Below are positions 48,957 to 58,194 of a stretch of 64,000 nucleotides of DNA, one piece after another. A program made the position numbers and the translations under genes. How positions within the stretch are numbered: position 1 is the stretch's first letter; the number at the start of each line of letters is the position of its first letter. The stretch is taken from assembly GCF_012927045.1 (NCBI RefSeq), contig NZ_JABBFW010000018.1:41562-105561 (forward strand), given 5' to 3'. Source of the DNA: Azohydromonas caseinilytica. Lineage in GTDB: Bacteria > Pseudomonadota > Gammaproteobacteria > Burkholderiales > Burkholderiaceae_C. A model generated the notes under the pieces. The model made no database searches and was not told where the DNA came from. It worked only from the letters and a program-made list of their open reading frames with translations.

Positions 48957-50567
48957 ATGCCCTCTGCCACTGACGCTGCCCCCGACGCGCCTTCCGGCGC
49001 GCTCGCGCCCTTGCGCATTCCCGTGTTCCGCATGCTGTGGAGCGCATGGCTCACGGCCAACCTGTGCCTGTGGATGAACGACGTGGCGGCCGCCTGGGTG
49101 ATGACCACGCTCAGCACCGACCCGGCGCTGGTGGCGCTGGTGCAGACCGCCTCCACGCTGCCGGTGTTCCTGCTGGGATTGCCCAGCGGCGCGCTGGCCG
49201 ACATCGTCAACCGCCGGCGCTGGTTCATGTTCACGCAGCTCTGGGTCGCGGCCGTGGGCGTGGTGCTGGCCGCGGTGTCGATGGCCGGGCTGCTGACGGC
49301 GCCGCTGCTGCTGGCGCTGGTGTTCGTCAACGGCATCGGGCTGGCCATGCGCTGGCCGGTGTTCGCGGCCATCGTGCCGGAGCTGGTGGGCAAGCGCGAG
49401 CTCAGCGCGGCCCTGGCGCTCAACGGCGTGGCGATGAACGCCTCGCGCATCGCCGGGCCGATCGCCGCGGGCGCCATCATCGCCAGCCTGGGCAGCGCCT
49501 GGGTCTTCGCGCTCAACGCGGTGCTGTCGGTCATGGCGAGCTACCTGGTGTGGCGCTGGCGCTACGAGCCGCGCCACTCCGCCCTGCCCGGCGAGCGCTT
49601 CGTCGGTGCCATGCGCGTGGGCGTGCAGCATGTGCGCGAGTCGCCCGGCATGCGCATCGTGCTGCTGCGCGTGTTCGTGTTCTTCCTGCAGGCCACGGCG
49701 CTGATCGCGCTGCTGCCCATCGAGGCGCAGCGGCTGCAGGGGGGCGGCGCGGGCACCTTCACGCTGCTGCTGGCCTGCATGGGCGCCGGGGCCATCGCCG
49801 CGGCGCTGGCGCTGCCGCAGCTGCGTGCGCGCTGGGACCGCGACCAGCTGGTCGAGTACGGCACGCTGATCAACGCCGCCGCCATGACCGGCGTGGCGCT
49901 CTCGCCCAACGTCTGGACCGCCGCGCCGCTGATGGTGCTGGGCGGCGCGGCGTGGATCTCGGTGGCCAACTCGCTGACCATCACCGCGCAGCTGACGCTG
50001 CCCAACTGGGTGCGCGCGCGCGGCATGTCGATCTACCAGATGGCGCTGATGGCGGGCAACGCCGTGGGCGCCGCCCTGTGGGGCCAGATCGCCAGCCTCA
50101 CCGACGTGCGCACCAGCTTGCTGGCCGCCGCGGCCACGGCGGTGCTGCTGGTGCTGCTGCTGCGCCGGCACCGCCTGGAGGCCGTGCCCACCGAGGACCA
50201 CACGCCGCAGCCGGTGAAGATCGACCCGCCGCCGGCCTTCGAGATCGCGCCCGAGGCCGGCCCGGTGATGGTGACCATCGAGTACTTCGTGGACGAGGCC
50301 GACGCCGCCGAGTTCGCCGCCGTGATGCGCGACAGCCGCCGCGCGCGGCTGCGCCAGGGTGCGCTGAGCTGGGGCCTGCTGCACGACAGCACCGACCCGC
50401 GCCGTCACCTGGAGTACTTCGTGGACGAGTCCTGGGTCGAGCACCAGCGCCGCATCGACCGCATCACCGCCTCTGACATGCAGCTGCGCCAGCGCCGCCT
50501 GGCCTTTCACAAGGGCAGCGAGCCCCCGCGCGTGCGGCGCTACGTGGGCGAGACGCTGCCGGATTGA
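48957..50567 (+). CDS. MFS exporter of the MFS_3/EntS type with C-terminal domain
   Basis: A 536-aa inner-membrane transporter. About twelve spans in the first 410 residues, with FRMLWSAWLTANLCLWMNDV and the motif A-like GLPSGALADIVNRRRW. The last 130 residues are soluble (VMVTIEYFVDEADAAEFAAV, HLEYFVDESWVEHQRRIDRI), resembling an antibiotic-monooxygenase-like dimeric domain found at the end of MFS_3 members. EntS exports enterobactin; here no siderophore genes are near, and the substrate is unknown. The ATG at 48957 fits the family. Confidence 0.85.
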   Translation: MPSATDAAPDAPSGALAPLRIPVFRMLWSAWLTANLCLWMNDVAAAWVMTTLSTDPALVALVQTASTLPVFLLGLPSGALADIVNRRRWFMFTQLWVAAVGVVLAAVSMAGLLTAPLLLALVFVNGIGLAMRWPVFAAIVPELVGKRELSAALALNGVAMNASRIAGPIAAGAIIASLGSAWVFALNAVLSVMASYLVWRWRYEPRHSALPGERFVGAMRVGVQHVRESPGMRIVLLRVFVFFLQATALIALLPIEAQRLQGGGAGTFTLLLACMGAGAIAAALALPQLRARWDRDQLVEYGTLINAAAMTGVALSPNVWTAAPLMVLGGAAWISVANSLTITAQLTLPNWVRARGMSIYQMALMAGNAVGAALWGQIASLTDVRTSLLAAAATAVLLVLLLRRHRLEAVPTEDHTPQPVKIDPPPAFEIAPEAGPVMVTIEYFVDEADAAEFAAVMRDSRRARLRQGALSWGLLHDSTDPRRHLEYFVDESWVEHQRRIDRITASDMQLRQRRLAFHKGSEPPRVRRYVGETLPD

Positions 50568-50573
50568 AAAATG

Positions 50574-50613
50574 CCGTTCGGGCTGAGCTTGTCGAAGGGC
50601 TCAGGGCGAACGG
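50574..50613. repeat. REP-like palindromic element
   Basis: An imperfect 40-bp palindrome (CCGTTCG...CGAACGG with an inner CTGAGC/GCTCAG) just after the MFS stop. The core TGTCGAAGGGCTCAG is a common REP type in Comamonadaceae, as I recall. It shares its ends with the element at 59976-60072. Confidence 0.6.
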
Positions 50614-50622
50614 GATATCCGC

Positions 50623-50931
50623 TCAGGCGACGGTGGTCTCGTCGCTGCGCGAGTCGCCGTGGTTGTCCACCCAGCGCACCAGCACGCGCTCGCCCTGGGC
50701 GCCGCGAAAACGCAGCTGCAGGAAGGGATCGCGCGACACGCCCGGCCCCAGCCGCGCCTGCAGCACCGGGCGGCCGCCGCATTCGATGTCCACGCGCTCG
50801 ATGTGATGCAGCGGGATCAATGCGCCCGAGGCGTCGTGGCGCAGGCCGTTCTCCATGGGATGGCTCATCAGCAGCCGCAGCTCGACCACGCCGTCCTTTG
50901 CCACCGCGCGCATGCGGCTGGGCTGTCCCAT
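50623..50931 (-). CDS. soxZ: Thiosulfate-oxidation carrier subunit SoxZ
   Basis: 102 aa. An Ig-like fold protein that pairs with SoxY to hold sulfur intermediates. Features: VVELRLLMSHPMENGLRHDA, IPLHHIERVDIECGGRPVLQ and the C-terminal WVDNHGDSRSDETTV typical of SoxZ. It is immediately downstream of soxY (16 bp). No soxAX, soxB or soxCD in the window. Confidence 0.9.
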   Translation of the reverse strand: MGQPSRMRAVAKDGVVELRLLMSHPMENGLRHDASGALIPLHHIERVDIECGGRPVLQARLGPGVSRDPFLQLRFRGAQGERVLVRWVDNHGDSRSDETTVA

Positions 50932-50947
50932 CGGTTCGTTCTCCGCT

Positions 50948-51442
50948 TCAGGCCACGCAGCCGCCCTGGATGACGCGCACCTCGCGCCGCGCCAGGAACA
51001 GCCCGTCCTGCGCGCGCACCAGCGCGTGCACGGTGGAGCTTTCGGCCATCTTCAGCCGCGTGGCGACGAAAGGTTCGGTGCCCGGCGCCAGCGCGAACAC
51101 GGCCGTGAGCGGGATGGGGTTGTGCTCCACCAGCAGCGCCACCTGCGACACCCCGGGCAGCGTGCTGCTGACGGTGAAGGGCACCAGGGCGCCGTTCTCC
51201 GCCACGTCCGGGCCGTCCAGCCGCAGCCGCGGGTCCGCCGCCGCGCCCTCGCCATCCAGTGCGCGCCAGGCGCTGGCGAAATCGCGGCTGTCGAATGCCG
51301 CGGCCCACGCGTCGAGCTGGGCCTGCGCCTGGGCTTCAGGCAGCACGCCAGCCAGCACGAACAGGCCCAGCGTGCGCGCGCCGGCGCGCAGCGCGCGGCG
51401 CCGCGACGGGGCCATCACACCTTTGGGGGAAGCCAGATCCAT
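50948..51442 (-). CDS. soxY: Thiosulfate-oxidation carrier protein SoxY
   Basis: The periplasmic carrier on which sulfur is bound to a C-terminal Cys. 164 aa from the ATG at 51442. The leader SRRRALRAGARTLGLFVLAG fits a Tat signal, as in SoxY. Sequence DGPDVAENGALVPFTVSSTL and LVEHNPIPLTAVFALAPG match. It ends GGCVA where the canonical C-terminus is GGCGG, so the acceptor Cys is kept but the two following residues differ. Start chosen by family and the Tat signal. Confidence 0.9.
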   Translation of the reverse strand: MDLASPKGVMAPSRRRALRAGARTLGLFVLAGVLPEAQAQAQLDAWAAAFDSRDFASAWRALDGEGAAADPRLRLDGPDVAENGALVPFTVSSTLPGVSQVALLVEHNPIPLTAVFALAPGTEPFVATRLKMAESSTVHALVRAQDGLFLARREVRVIQGGCVA

Positions 51443-51513
51443 GCGGCAGCCCAAAAAAATTGCCTTGGAAACTCTTTGAAAGTTTGCCAAGGCATTGATG
51501 TGCAAAGTGAAAA

Positions 51514-51590
51514 TGGTCGGGGTGAGATGATTCGAACATCCGACCCACTGCTCCCAAAGCAGTTGCGCTACCAGGCTGCGCTACACCCCG
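51514..51590 (-). tRNA. tRNA-Pro (anticodon TGG)
   Basis: 77 nt including CCA. Acceptor CGGGGTG / CACCCCG. Anticodon arm ACTGC-TTTGGGA-GCAGT with anticodon TGG, T-arm GGATG-TTCGAAT-CATCT. A TACAAT -10-like box lies about 10 bp upstream (51600-51605 on the minus strand). Confidence 0.97.
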
Positions 51591-51645
51591 AAGAGGGATA
51601 TTGTAGCCGCCTTGCGCGCCCTCTTCGCCTGCGGCAGACCCGGGT

Positions 51646-52152
51646 TCACTGCGGCGGCTGCGACAGCACCAGCGTGCCGTCGGCGTCGGCGACGATCCAG
51701 TCGCCCGGGCGCACCGGCACGCCCTGGATCGTCACCGGCACGTCGCGCTGGCCCTCGTTGCGCTTTTCAGTGGGCAGCGGCATGGAGGCCAGCGCGCGGA
51801 TGCCGATGGCGTAGGTCGCCAGCTCGGCCACGTCGCGCACGCAGCCGTCGATCACCACGCCGGCCCAGCCGTTCCTCTCGGCCGCGCGGCCAAGGTTGCC
51901 GCCCAGCAGCGCGCGGCGCAGCGAGCCGCCGCCGTCCACCACCAGCACCCGGCCCTGCCCCGGGCTGTCCACGGCCGCCTTCACCAGCGAGTTGTCCTCG
52001 AAGCACTTCACGGTGACGGCCTCTCCGCTGAACGCCGTGCGGGCGCCGAAGTCGCGGAACACCGGCGGCAGCACGCGCAGCGCGTCGCCGGCCTGGCCCT
52101 TGCGCTCGTCGCACAAATCGCAGGTGTTGAAGGTCTTTTCGGGGCTGTTCAC
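51646..52152 (-). CDS. rraA: RraA family protein
   Basis: 168 aa. [58 protein letters not shown] fit the RraA/HMG-aldolase family. In E. coli RraA inhibits RNase E. Related family members are 4-hydroxy-4-methyl-2-oxoglutarate aldolases, which need an Asp/Arg pair seen here in GCVRD. Both roles are possible, the name follows the closer length and order. Confidence 0.85.
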   Translation of the reverse strand: MNSPEKTFNTCDLCDERKGQAGDALRVLPPVFRDFGARTAFSGEAVTVKCFEDNSLVKAAVDSPGQGRVLVVDGGGSLRRALLGGNLGRAAERNGWAGVVIDGCVRDVAELATYAIGIRALASMPLPTEKRNEGQRDVPVTIQGVPVRPGDWIVADADGTLVLSQPPQ

Positions 52153-52320
52153 GGGTCTTCCTCCAGGAGGTTATTTCGGCGCGCGGCAGCCTAGCACGGG
52201 GCTCTGACGCCCCCATTTCGGCCCGCGCCATACGCATTTACCCTGGGCACCCCGGGCATTGCCCTTGCCGCTTGAGCCATGTCGGCAATCCCGCCGGCCG
52301 ATGACTTCAGAGGAATCGCC

Positions 52321-52779
52321 ATGACGAACCAAGACCGCAACCAGAGCCAGCAGAACCAGCAAAGTGGCCAGCAGGGCCAGCAAGGGCAGCAGGGCCAGCA
52401 GCGTCAAGGTCAGCAAACCCAGGACAGCCAGCGCCAGGGCCAGCAGGACCAGTCCCAGCGCAGCGGCATGGGGCAGCAGAGCCAGAGCGGCGGCGGCATG
52501 GGCCAGCAGGGCCAGTCGTCGCAGAGCGGCATCGGCCAGCAGAGCCAGAGCGGCGGCATGGGCCAGCAAGGCCAGGGCAGCCAGCAGCAAAGCGGCAAGG
52601 GCCAGATGGACCAGTCCACCCAGGGCGGGCAGCAGGACCAGACCCAGGGTGGCCAACGCAGCGGCCAGCAGGACCAGTCCAGCCAGCGCCAAGGTCAGCA
52701 GGATCAGTCCAGCCAGCGCGGGCAGCAGTCCGGCTCGCAACAGGACCGCTCCCAGCAACAGCAACGCCGCGAGGAGTGA
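52321..52779 (+). CDS. Glutamine-rich low-complexity protein
   Basis: 152 aa, ATG at 52321 after AGAGGA (spacing 7-8). About 43% of residues are Gln (65 of 152). The rest is almost only Ser, Gly, Asp and Arg with a few Met, Thr, Asn, Ile, Lys and Glu. No Ala, Val, Leu, Pro, Cys, His, Phe, Tyr or Trp is present. Units such as GQQDQSSQRQ and GMGQQSQSGG repeat. No signal peptide. It is predicted to be disordered and prion-like in composition. A terminator follows. Function unknown. Confidence 0.75.
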   Translation: MTNQDRNQSQQNQQSGQQGQQGQQGQQRQGQQTQDSQRQGQQDQSQRSGMGQQSQSGGGMGQQGQSSQSGIGQQSQSGGMGQQGQGSQQQSGKGQMDQSTQGGQQDQTQGGQRSGQQDQSSQRQGQQDQSSQRGQQSGSQQDRSQQQQRREE

Positions 52780-52823
52780 AGCTCCGCCGGGCGCCGGCCC
52801 GCGTCGGCGCCCGCGGAAACAGG

Positions 52824-52849
52824 AACGGCCGCTGCGGCGGCCGTTTTGC
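52824..52849 (+). terminator. Terminator of the Q-rich gene
   Basis: A 9-bp stem AACGGCCGC / GCGGCCGTT with a 4-nt loop, followed by TTGCTT. It lies 45 bp past the stop. Confidence 0.65.
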
Positions 52850-53035
52850 TTGCTGCGGTGTCGTGCTTCCCTGCGTCGGGATGCGGCAGGCCAAGGCCTT
52901 CAGACGTCAACCCAAGACGCGACACCTTCCGCGCCCGGCCCCAATTGTCCAACGCCGCCCAACAAAGCTCCCACTGACTGGGGAGACTGTTCAGCGCACC
53001 TGGACAATCCTCCTTGGACCGGCCGGCACTTCCGC

Positions 53036-54763
53036 TCAGCCCTTCCCCTTCAATGCCGCCTCGCGGATCTGCGTCAGCGTGCTGCGGCTGGTGCTGACCT
53101 CGGTGTCGAGCTTGAGGTGCAGCAGCATCGGCGCCCCCTCCGACAGCGCCTCGACGAAGGCCGGCTCGAAGTCCTCGGTGCGCTCCACCCGCGCCGCGCG
53201 CCAGCCGTAGCTGCGCGCCAGGGCGGCGAAGTCGGGGTTGAACAGGTCGCTGCCGCTGACGCGCCCCGGGTAATGCCGCTCCTGGTGCATGCGGATCGTC
53301 CCGTAAGTGCCGTTGTCCACCACGATGCTGACGAGCCGCCCCGCGCCGCGGTTGGCGCCGTAGGCCATGGCGGTGGCCAGCTCCTGGCCTGTCATCAGGA
53401 AGTCGCCGTCGCCGGCCAGGTTGATGGCGCTGCGCTCCGGATAGAGCAGGCTTGCCGCCACTGCCGCCGGCAGGCCGTAGCCCATGGCGCCGGCCGTGGG
53501 CGCGAGCTGGGTGCGGCCGTGGTGCTGCAGGCCGCGGTAGCGCAGGTAGCGGTGCAGCCAGCCGCTGTAGTTGCCCGCGCCGTTGGTGTAGAGGCTGTCC
53601 GCCGGCGCCAGCCGCTCGATGCTCAGCACCACCTGCGCCATGTCCAGCGGCGCCACCGGCGGCGGCACACGGTTGGCCTCGTAGTCGGCGCGCGCCGCGG
53701 CCGTCCACTCGCCCCAGGCGACTTCGGGCGGCGCGCTGAGCGTCTCCAGCGCCTTGCCGGCCGCGGCCAGCGAGCACTGCAGCAGCAGGTCGGCGGCATA
53801 GACGCGGCCCAGTTCCTCCGCGCCCGCGTGCAGGTGCACGAGTTTTTGCCGCGGCCGCGGCGCTTCGATGAGCGTGTAGCCGCCGGTGGTCATCTCGCCC
53901 AGGCGCACGCCCACGGCAATCAGCAGATCCGCCTCGCGCACGCGCTGCGCCAGGCGCGGGTTGAGGGCGATGCCCACGTCGCCGGCGTAGTTCGGATGCC
54001 GGTTGTCGAAGCAATCCTGGAAGCGGAAGCCGCAGCCCACCGGCAGGTTCCAGTTCTCGGCGAAGCGCTGCAGCGCCTGCGCCGATTCGGCCGTCCAGCC
54101 GCTGCCGCCGGCGATGACGAAGGGACGCTGGGCTTGCAGCAGCAACGTGCGCAGCTCGCGCAGCGCGCCCGGCGCCGGCCAGGCCTGCACCGGCTCCACC
54201 CGCGGCAGCACCGGCGCGGACGCCGGGCCGCTCAGCACGTCCTCCGGCAGCGCCAGCACCACCGGCCCGGGCCTCCCCTGCATCGCGACATGAAAGGCGC
54301 GCGCCAGGTACTCGGGCAGCCGCTCGGCGTCGTCCACCTCGGCCACCCACTTGGCCAGGCCCAGCGTGCCGGGGCCGAACACCTGGCGGTAGTCCAGCTC
54401 CTGGAAGGCCTCGCGGTCCCGCTGCTCGCGCGCCACCTGGCCCACCAGCAGCAGCAGCGGCGTGCTGTCCTGGAAGGCGGTGTGCACGCCGATGGCGGCA
54501 TTGGTGGCGCCGGGGCCGCGCGTCACGAAGCACACGCCCGGCCGCCCGGTGAGCTTGCCCTGCGCCTCCGCCATGAAGCTCGCCCCGCCCTCGTGCCGGC
54601 AGGCGATGAAGCGGATCGCATCCCGGTGCTGGTGAAAGCCGTCCAGCGCGGCCAGGAAACTCTCGCCCGGCACGCCGAAGACCGTGTCTACGCCCTGCGC
54701 GATCAGCGCCTCGACCAGCAGGTGGCCGCCGGGCCGGGCCGCTGCCGCGTCCGACGCGCTCAT
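53036..54763 (-). CDS. Thiamine-pyrophosphate-dependent enzyme (acetolactate synthase-like)
   Basis: 575 aa with the three TPP-enzyme domains: PYR (HEGGASFMAEAQGKLTGRPG with catalytic Glu and VTRGPGATNAAIGVH), central FAD/NAD-like domain, and PP (AGDGDFLMTGQELATAMAYG then NGTYGTIRMHQE, the GDG...N TPP motif). It resembles the large subunit of acetolactate synthase but is not clearly IlvB; no ilvH lies nearby. A role in a decarboxylation such as of a 2-oxo acid is likely. It overlaps the downstream-encoded MFS gene by 4 bp. Confidence 0.85.
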   Translation of the reverse strand: MSASDAAAARPGGHLLVEALIAQGVDTVFGVPGESFLAALDGFHQHRDAIRFIACRHEGGASFMAEAQGKLTGRPGVCFVTRGPGATNAAIGVHTAFQDSTPLLLLVGQVAREQRDREAFQELDYRQVFGPGTLGLAKWVAEVDDAERLPEYLARAFHVAMQGRPGPVVLALPEDVLSGPASAPVLPRVEPVQAWPAPGALRELRTLLLQAQRPFVIAGGSGWTAESAQALQRFAENWNLPVGCGFRFQDCFDNRHPNYAGDVGIALNPRLAQRVREADLLIAVGVRLGEMTTGGYTLIEAPRPRQKLVHLHAGAEELGRVYAADLLLQCSLAAAGKALETLSAPPEVAWGEWTAAARADYEANRVPPPVAPLDMAQVVLSIERLAPADSLYTNGAGNYSGWLHRYLRYRGLQHHGRTQLAPTAGAMGYGLPAAVAASLLYPERSAINLAGDGDFLMTGQELATAMAYGANRGAGRLVSIVVDNGTYGTIRMHQERHYPGRVSGSDLFNPDFAALARSYGWRAARVERTEDFEPAFVEALSEGAPMLLHLKLDTEVSTSRSTLTQIREAALKGKG

Positions 54764-56043
54764 GCCGCCGCTCCGGTGGCCGTGCGCCGCGGCGTGACGC
54801 GCAGCCCCACCGCCGCCGCCGAGACCACGCCCGCCAGCAGCGCCAGCGCCGAGCCCTGGAAGATGCCGGCGTCATGGCCGTGGTCCATCAGCCAGCCGAA
54901 GGCCGGCGCGGCCAGGGCAAAGCCCAGGTCCAGCCCGGAGTAGACCGTGCCGTAAACGCGGCCGGTGGCGCCCGGGGGCGAGGCGCGCTTGATCAGCATG
55001 TCGCGCGAGGGGCCGGCCACGCCCACGCCCACGCCCGCGGCCGACACCAGCACCAGGGCCGCCATGCCGCCGACCACGCCCGAGCTCACCAGCAGCAGCA
55101 GCGCCGCGGCGATCACCAGGCAGACGGCGATGGTCTTTTCCAGCCGCTGCGCGCGCGCCACCAGGAAGCCGCCCGCCACCATGCCCGCCGCGCTGCAGAG
55201 CATGAAACCCGTCACCACCAGCGAGGTCGTGGCCACCGGCAGCCCGGTCATCTGCTGCAGCGCGGGGCTGGCGAAGCTCTGGATGGCGCTGAGCGCGCAG
55301 GTCGAGAAGAAGAAGAACGAGAAGCACAGCCACACCGAGGACAGCTTCAGGAAGGCCAGCGGGTGCTCCTCCTTGACGGGCGCCGCGCCCGGTTTATTGG
55401 CAGCCTTCTCGTGGCTCCAAGCGCCCAGGCGATCGTCGATGGCCTCGCGCTGCCACCACAGCAGCAGCAGCACCGCGCCGACCACGCCGGCCGCGCCCAG
55501 CTGGGCCCAGCGCCAGGAGCCGGTGAGCTCGGTCAGGCCCAGCAGGAACACCGGCGCCGCGGCCCAGCCCAGGTTGCCGCTGATGCCGTGCACCGAGAAG
55601 GCATGGCCCAGCCGCGGCGACGACACGCGCTTGTTGAGGATGGTGAAGTCCACCGGGTGGAACGGCGCGTTGCCCAGCCCGGCCAGCGCCGACGCGAGCA
55701 GCAGCCCGGCGTAGCCGTGCGCCATGGCCGCCGTCAGCGCCGCGGCAATGAAACAGCCCAGCGCACCGAACAGGATGGGCCGCGCGCCGATGCGGTCCAC
55801 GATGAAGCCCGACAGCGCCTGGCCGATGCCCGAGATCGCGAAGAACAGCGTCACCGCCAGGCCCAGCTCGGCGTAGGTCACGCCGAAGTCGCGGATGAAG
55901 ATGGGAAACAGCGGCGGCAGCAGCAGGTGGCAGAAGTGGGAGCTGCCATGGGCCAGGCCGACCAGCGTGATGGTGCGGGCGTCACTGTGGCGCGCCGCCG
56001 GCGGCGCGCCGGCCGCCGGGGTGTCGGAGCGGTTGGGATTCAT
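54760..56043 (-). CDS. MFS transporter, fosmidomycin-resistance (Fsr)-like
   Basis: 427 aa from the ATG at 56043. About twelve membrane spans. The N-terminus [20 protein letters not shown] and [20 protein letters not shown] resemble the Fsr subfamily of MFS exporters. Its end overlaps the start of the TPP enzyme (ATGA), so the pair is transcribed together and probably acts on the same compound. Substrate unknown. Confidence 0.85.
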   Translation of the reverse strand: MNPNRSDTPAAGAPPAARHSDARTITLVGLAHGSSHFCHLLLPPLFPIFIRDFGVTYAELGLAVTLFFAISGIGQALSGFIVDRIGARPILFGALGCFIAAALTAAMAHGYAGLLLASALAGLGNAPFHPVDFTILNKRVSSPRLGHAFSVHGISGNLGWAAAPVFLLGLTELTGSWRWAQLGAAGVVGAVLLLLWWQREAIDDRLGAWSHEKAANKPGAAPVKEEHPLAFLKLSSVWLCFSFFFFSTCALSAIQSFASPALQQMTGLPVATTSLVVTGFMLCSAAGMVAGGFLVARAQRLEKTIAVCLVIAAALLLLVSSGVVGGMAALVLVSAAGVGVGVAGPSRDMLIKRASPPGATGRVYGTVYSGLDLGFALAAPAFGWLMDHGHDAGIFQGSALALLAGVVSAAAVGLRVTPRRTATGAAA

Positions 56044-56182
56044 CCGTGCATCGTATCGGTGCAAAAGAAGCCGCATCGTCGCGGGTACCGCCGGCCCCGG
56101 CGGCTTCAGCCCAATCCGTGGGCTAACATCCTTGTCCTTTTTTCAATCCCCAACCTCCGGGCCGCCCGCTCGGCCACCCTCC

Positions 56183-57295
56183 ATGAGCCAGGTGCTTTTC
56201 GACTACACCCGCCAGGACGCCAGCGGCGCGAGCTGCGTCGCCCATGCCTGGGCCAAGGTTCCCGAGCCGCTGACCCCGGCGCAGCGCGAAGAGCGCAAGG
56301 CGCGCGCCGCGGCGCTGCTCAAGCAGCACGACGCCGTGCTGGTGGCGCATTACTACGTGGACGGCGACCTGCAGGACCTGGCGCTGGAAACCGGCGGCTG
56401 CGTCGCCGACTCGCTGGAGATGGCGCGCTTCGGCCGCGACCACCACAGCAAGACCCTGGTCGTGGCCGGCGTGCGCTTCATGGGCGAGAGCGCCAAGATC
56501 CTGTCGCCCGACAAGCGCGTGCTGATGCCCGACCTGGACGCCACCTGCTCGCTGGACCTGGGCTGCCCGCCCGACGACTTCGCCCGCTTCTGCGACGCGC
56601 ACCCGGACCGCAAGGTCGTGGTCTACGCCAACACCAGCGCCGCGGTGAAGGCGCGCGCCGACTGGATGGTCACCAGCTCCTGCGCGCTGGCCATCGTCGA
56701 GCACCTGAAGAGCCAGGGCGAGAAGATCCTGTGGGCGCCGGACCGCCACCTGGGCCACTACATCCAGGAGCAGACCGGCGCCGACATGCTGATGTGGAAG
56801 GGCGAGTGCATCGTCCACGACGAGTTCAAGGGCATCGAGCTGGAGCTGATGCGCAAGGAGCACCCCGACGCGCTGGTGCTGGTGCACCCCGAGTCGCCCA
56901 GGAGCGTGGTGGCGCAGGCCGACGTGGTCGGTTCCACCTCGCAGTTGCTCAAGGCCGTGATCGACGGGCCGGAGCAGACCTTCATCGTCGCCACCGACAA
57001 CGGCATCCTGCACCGCATGCGCCAGCTGGCGCCGACCAAGACGCTGCTGGAGGCCCCCACCGCCGGCAACAGCGCCACCTGCAAGAGCTGCGCGCACTGC
57101 CCGTGGATGGCGATGAACGCGCTGCAGGGCGTGATCAACTGCCTGGAGCAGGGCTACGGCGAGATCAACGTGGCCGAGCCCGTGCGCACGCAGGCGGCGG
57201 GCTGCATCGAGCGCATGCTGGACTTCGTGGCGAAGAACCCGGGCGCGCTGGCGCAGCCGCAGCGCGGCTTCGTGAAGAACATCGGCGCGGCCTGA
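56183..57295 (+). CDS. nadA: Quinolinate synthase NadA
   Basis: Condenses iminoaspartate with DHAP to give quinolinate in de novo NAD synthesis. 370 aa. An iron-sulfur enzyme with Cys residues in [12 protein letters not shown], in [11 protein letters not shown] and in the C-terminal [15 protein letters not shown]. Also [16 protein letters not shown] and [16 protein letters not shown]. Length matches the long NadA type. The substrate is supplied by NadB, which is encoded 4.6 kb away on the opposite strand. Confidence 0.95.
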   Translation: MSQVLFDYTRQDASGASCVAHAWAKVPEPLTPAQREERKARAAALLKQHDAVLVAHYYVDGDLQDLALETGGCVADSLEMARFGRDHHSKTLVVAGVRFMGESAKILSPDKRVLMPDLDATCSLDLGCPPDDFARFCDAHPDRKVVVYANTSAAVKARADWMVTSSCALAIVEHLKSQGEKILWAPDRHLGHYIQEQTGADMLMWKGECIVHDEFKGIELELMRKEHPDALVLVHPESPRSVVAQADVVGSTSQLLKAVIDGPEQTFIVATDNGILHRMRQLAPTKTLLEAPTAGNSATCKSCAHCPWMAMNALQGVINCLEQGYGEINVAEPVRTQAAGCIERMLDFVAKNPGALAQPQRGFVKNIGAA

Positions 57296-57314
57296 CGCCC
57301 TGCCCTCACTGACG

Positions 57315-57349
57315 AACGCCCGGACCGGCTTGGCTGGTCCGGGCGTTCT
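57315..57349. terminator. Terminator of nadA
   Basis: A 12-bp perfect inverted repeat (AACGCCCGGACC / GGTCCGGGCGTT) with a 9-nt loop, followed by CTGCC. It is downstream of nadA. A similar sequence occurs near 58863 (CGCCCGGA). Confidence 0.7.
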
Positions 57350-57437
57350 GCCTTGGGATCGTGGCCTTGACCCAGGCCAGGAGTGGCGGTTCTCGTCTCA
57401 CTAAACTGGTCAGCTCACTGGTCAGGTGGAGAGAACC

Positions 57438-57695
57438 ATGCGCTCATGGCCGGTTCAGGATGCCAAGGCGCGCTTCAGCGAGTTCCTGGAAGCGTGCATC
57501 GAGGAAGGGCCCCAGATGGTGACCAAGCGCGGTGCCGAGGCGGCGGTGTTGGTCCCGGTCGAGGAATGGCGCCGGCTGCAGGCGGCGGCGCGCCCCTCGT
57601 TGAAGGAACTGCTGCTGTCGGATGAGGCGCGTGCCGATCTGGAGCTGCCCACCCGGGGCGGCGCCCGCCGGCGGCAGGTCGATCCGGCCGAGTGA
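57438..57695 (+). CDS. Phd/YefM-family antitoxin
   Basis: 85 aa, ATG at 57438 after GGAGAG. RSWPVQDAKARFSEFLEACI then GPQMVTKRGAEAAVLVPVEE is the Phd/YefM N-terminal fold that binds operator DNA. The C-terminus (LLLSDEARADLELPTRGG) would wrap the toxin. Its end overlaps the toxin region by 4 bp with the upstream GTG, or abuts the ATG at 57701. These antitoxins usually repress their own operon. Confidence 0.9.
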   Translation: MRSWPVQDAKARFSEFLEACIEEGPQMVTKRGAEAAVLVPVEEWRRLQAAARPSLKELLLSDEARADLELPTRGGARRRQVDPAE

Positions 57696-57700
57696 GGGCC

Positions 57701-58123
57701 ATGTACCTGCTCGACACCAACGTCGTCTCCGAGTTGCGCAAGCCCAAGCCGCATGGGGCGGTGCTGGCATGGCTGCGCGCCACCGCCGACAGCGACCTGC
57801 ACCTTTCGGCCGTCACGCTGGGTGAGATACAGGCCGGCATCGAGATCACCCGTGCCCAGGACCCGGCCAAGGCTGCGGCCATAGAGGCCTGGCTGGATCG
57901 CGTCGCCGCCGCCTACAACGTGCTGCCCATGGACGGTGCCGCCTTCCGCGCCTGGGCCCGGCTGATGCACCGGCGCTCCGACACCCTGTACGAGGACGCC
58001 ATGATCGCGGCCACCGCGCAAGTTCACGGCCTGACGGTGGTCACTCGCAACGTCGCCGATTTCTCCGTTTTCGGCGTGCCGCTGCTCAACCCGTTCCAGA
58101 GCGCGTCCGGCCATACGCCGTAG
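57701..58123 (+). CDS. PIN-domain toxin (VapC/FitB-like)
   Basis: 140 aa. A Mg-dependent ribonuclease: MYLLDTNVVSELRKPKP (first Asp), HLSAVTLGEIQAGIEI (Glu), and YEDAMIAATAQVHGLTVVTRN with VADF (acidic residues Asp and Asp). FitB-like order of residues. Targets of this class are usually tRNA or rRNA. An upstream in-frame GTG at 57692 is possible; the ATG at 57701 with a TGAGGG Shine-Dalgarno fits the family start. Confidence 0.9.
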   Translation: MYLLDTNVVSELRKPKPHGAVLAWLRATADSDLHLSAVTLGEIQAGIEITRAQDPAKAAAIEAWLDRVAAAYNVLPMDGAAFRAWARLMHRRSDTLYEDAMIAATAQVHGLTVVTRNVADFSVFGVPLLNPFQSASGHTP

Positions 58124-58194
58124 AAAAACCCAACCAGCATGGGCATCGCAGTCGTGAGCCCTCGCCACCAGTCTTCAATGAGGAGCGATAGTTG

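Noticed and set aside
52350..52770. CRISPR-like or tandem-repeat array
   Set aside because: The short repeats (CAGCAGGGCCAG type) are codons of the Q-rich gene, without regular spacers.
52361..54943. Long plus-strand frame opposite the TPP enzyme
   Set aside because: The minus-strand frame is clearly the enzyme. The plus frame is Arg/His/Gln-rich and also overlaps the Q-rich gene in a different frame.
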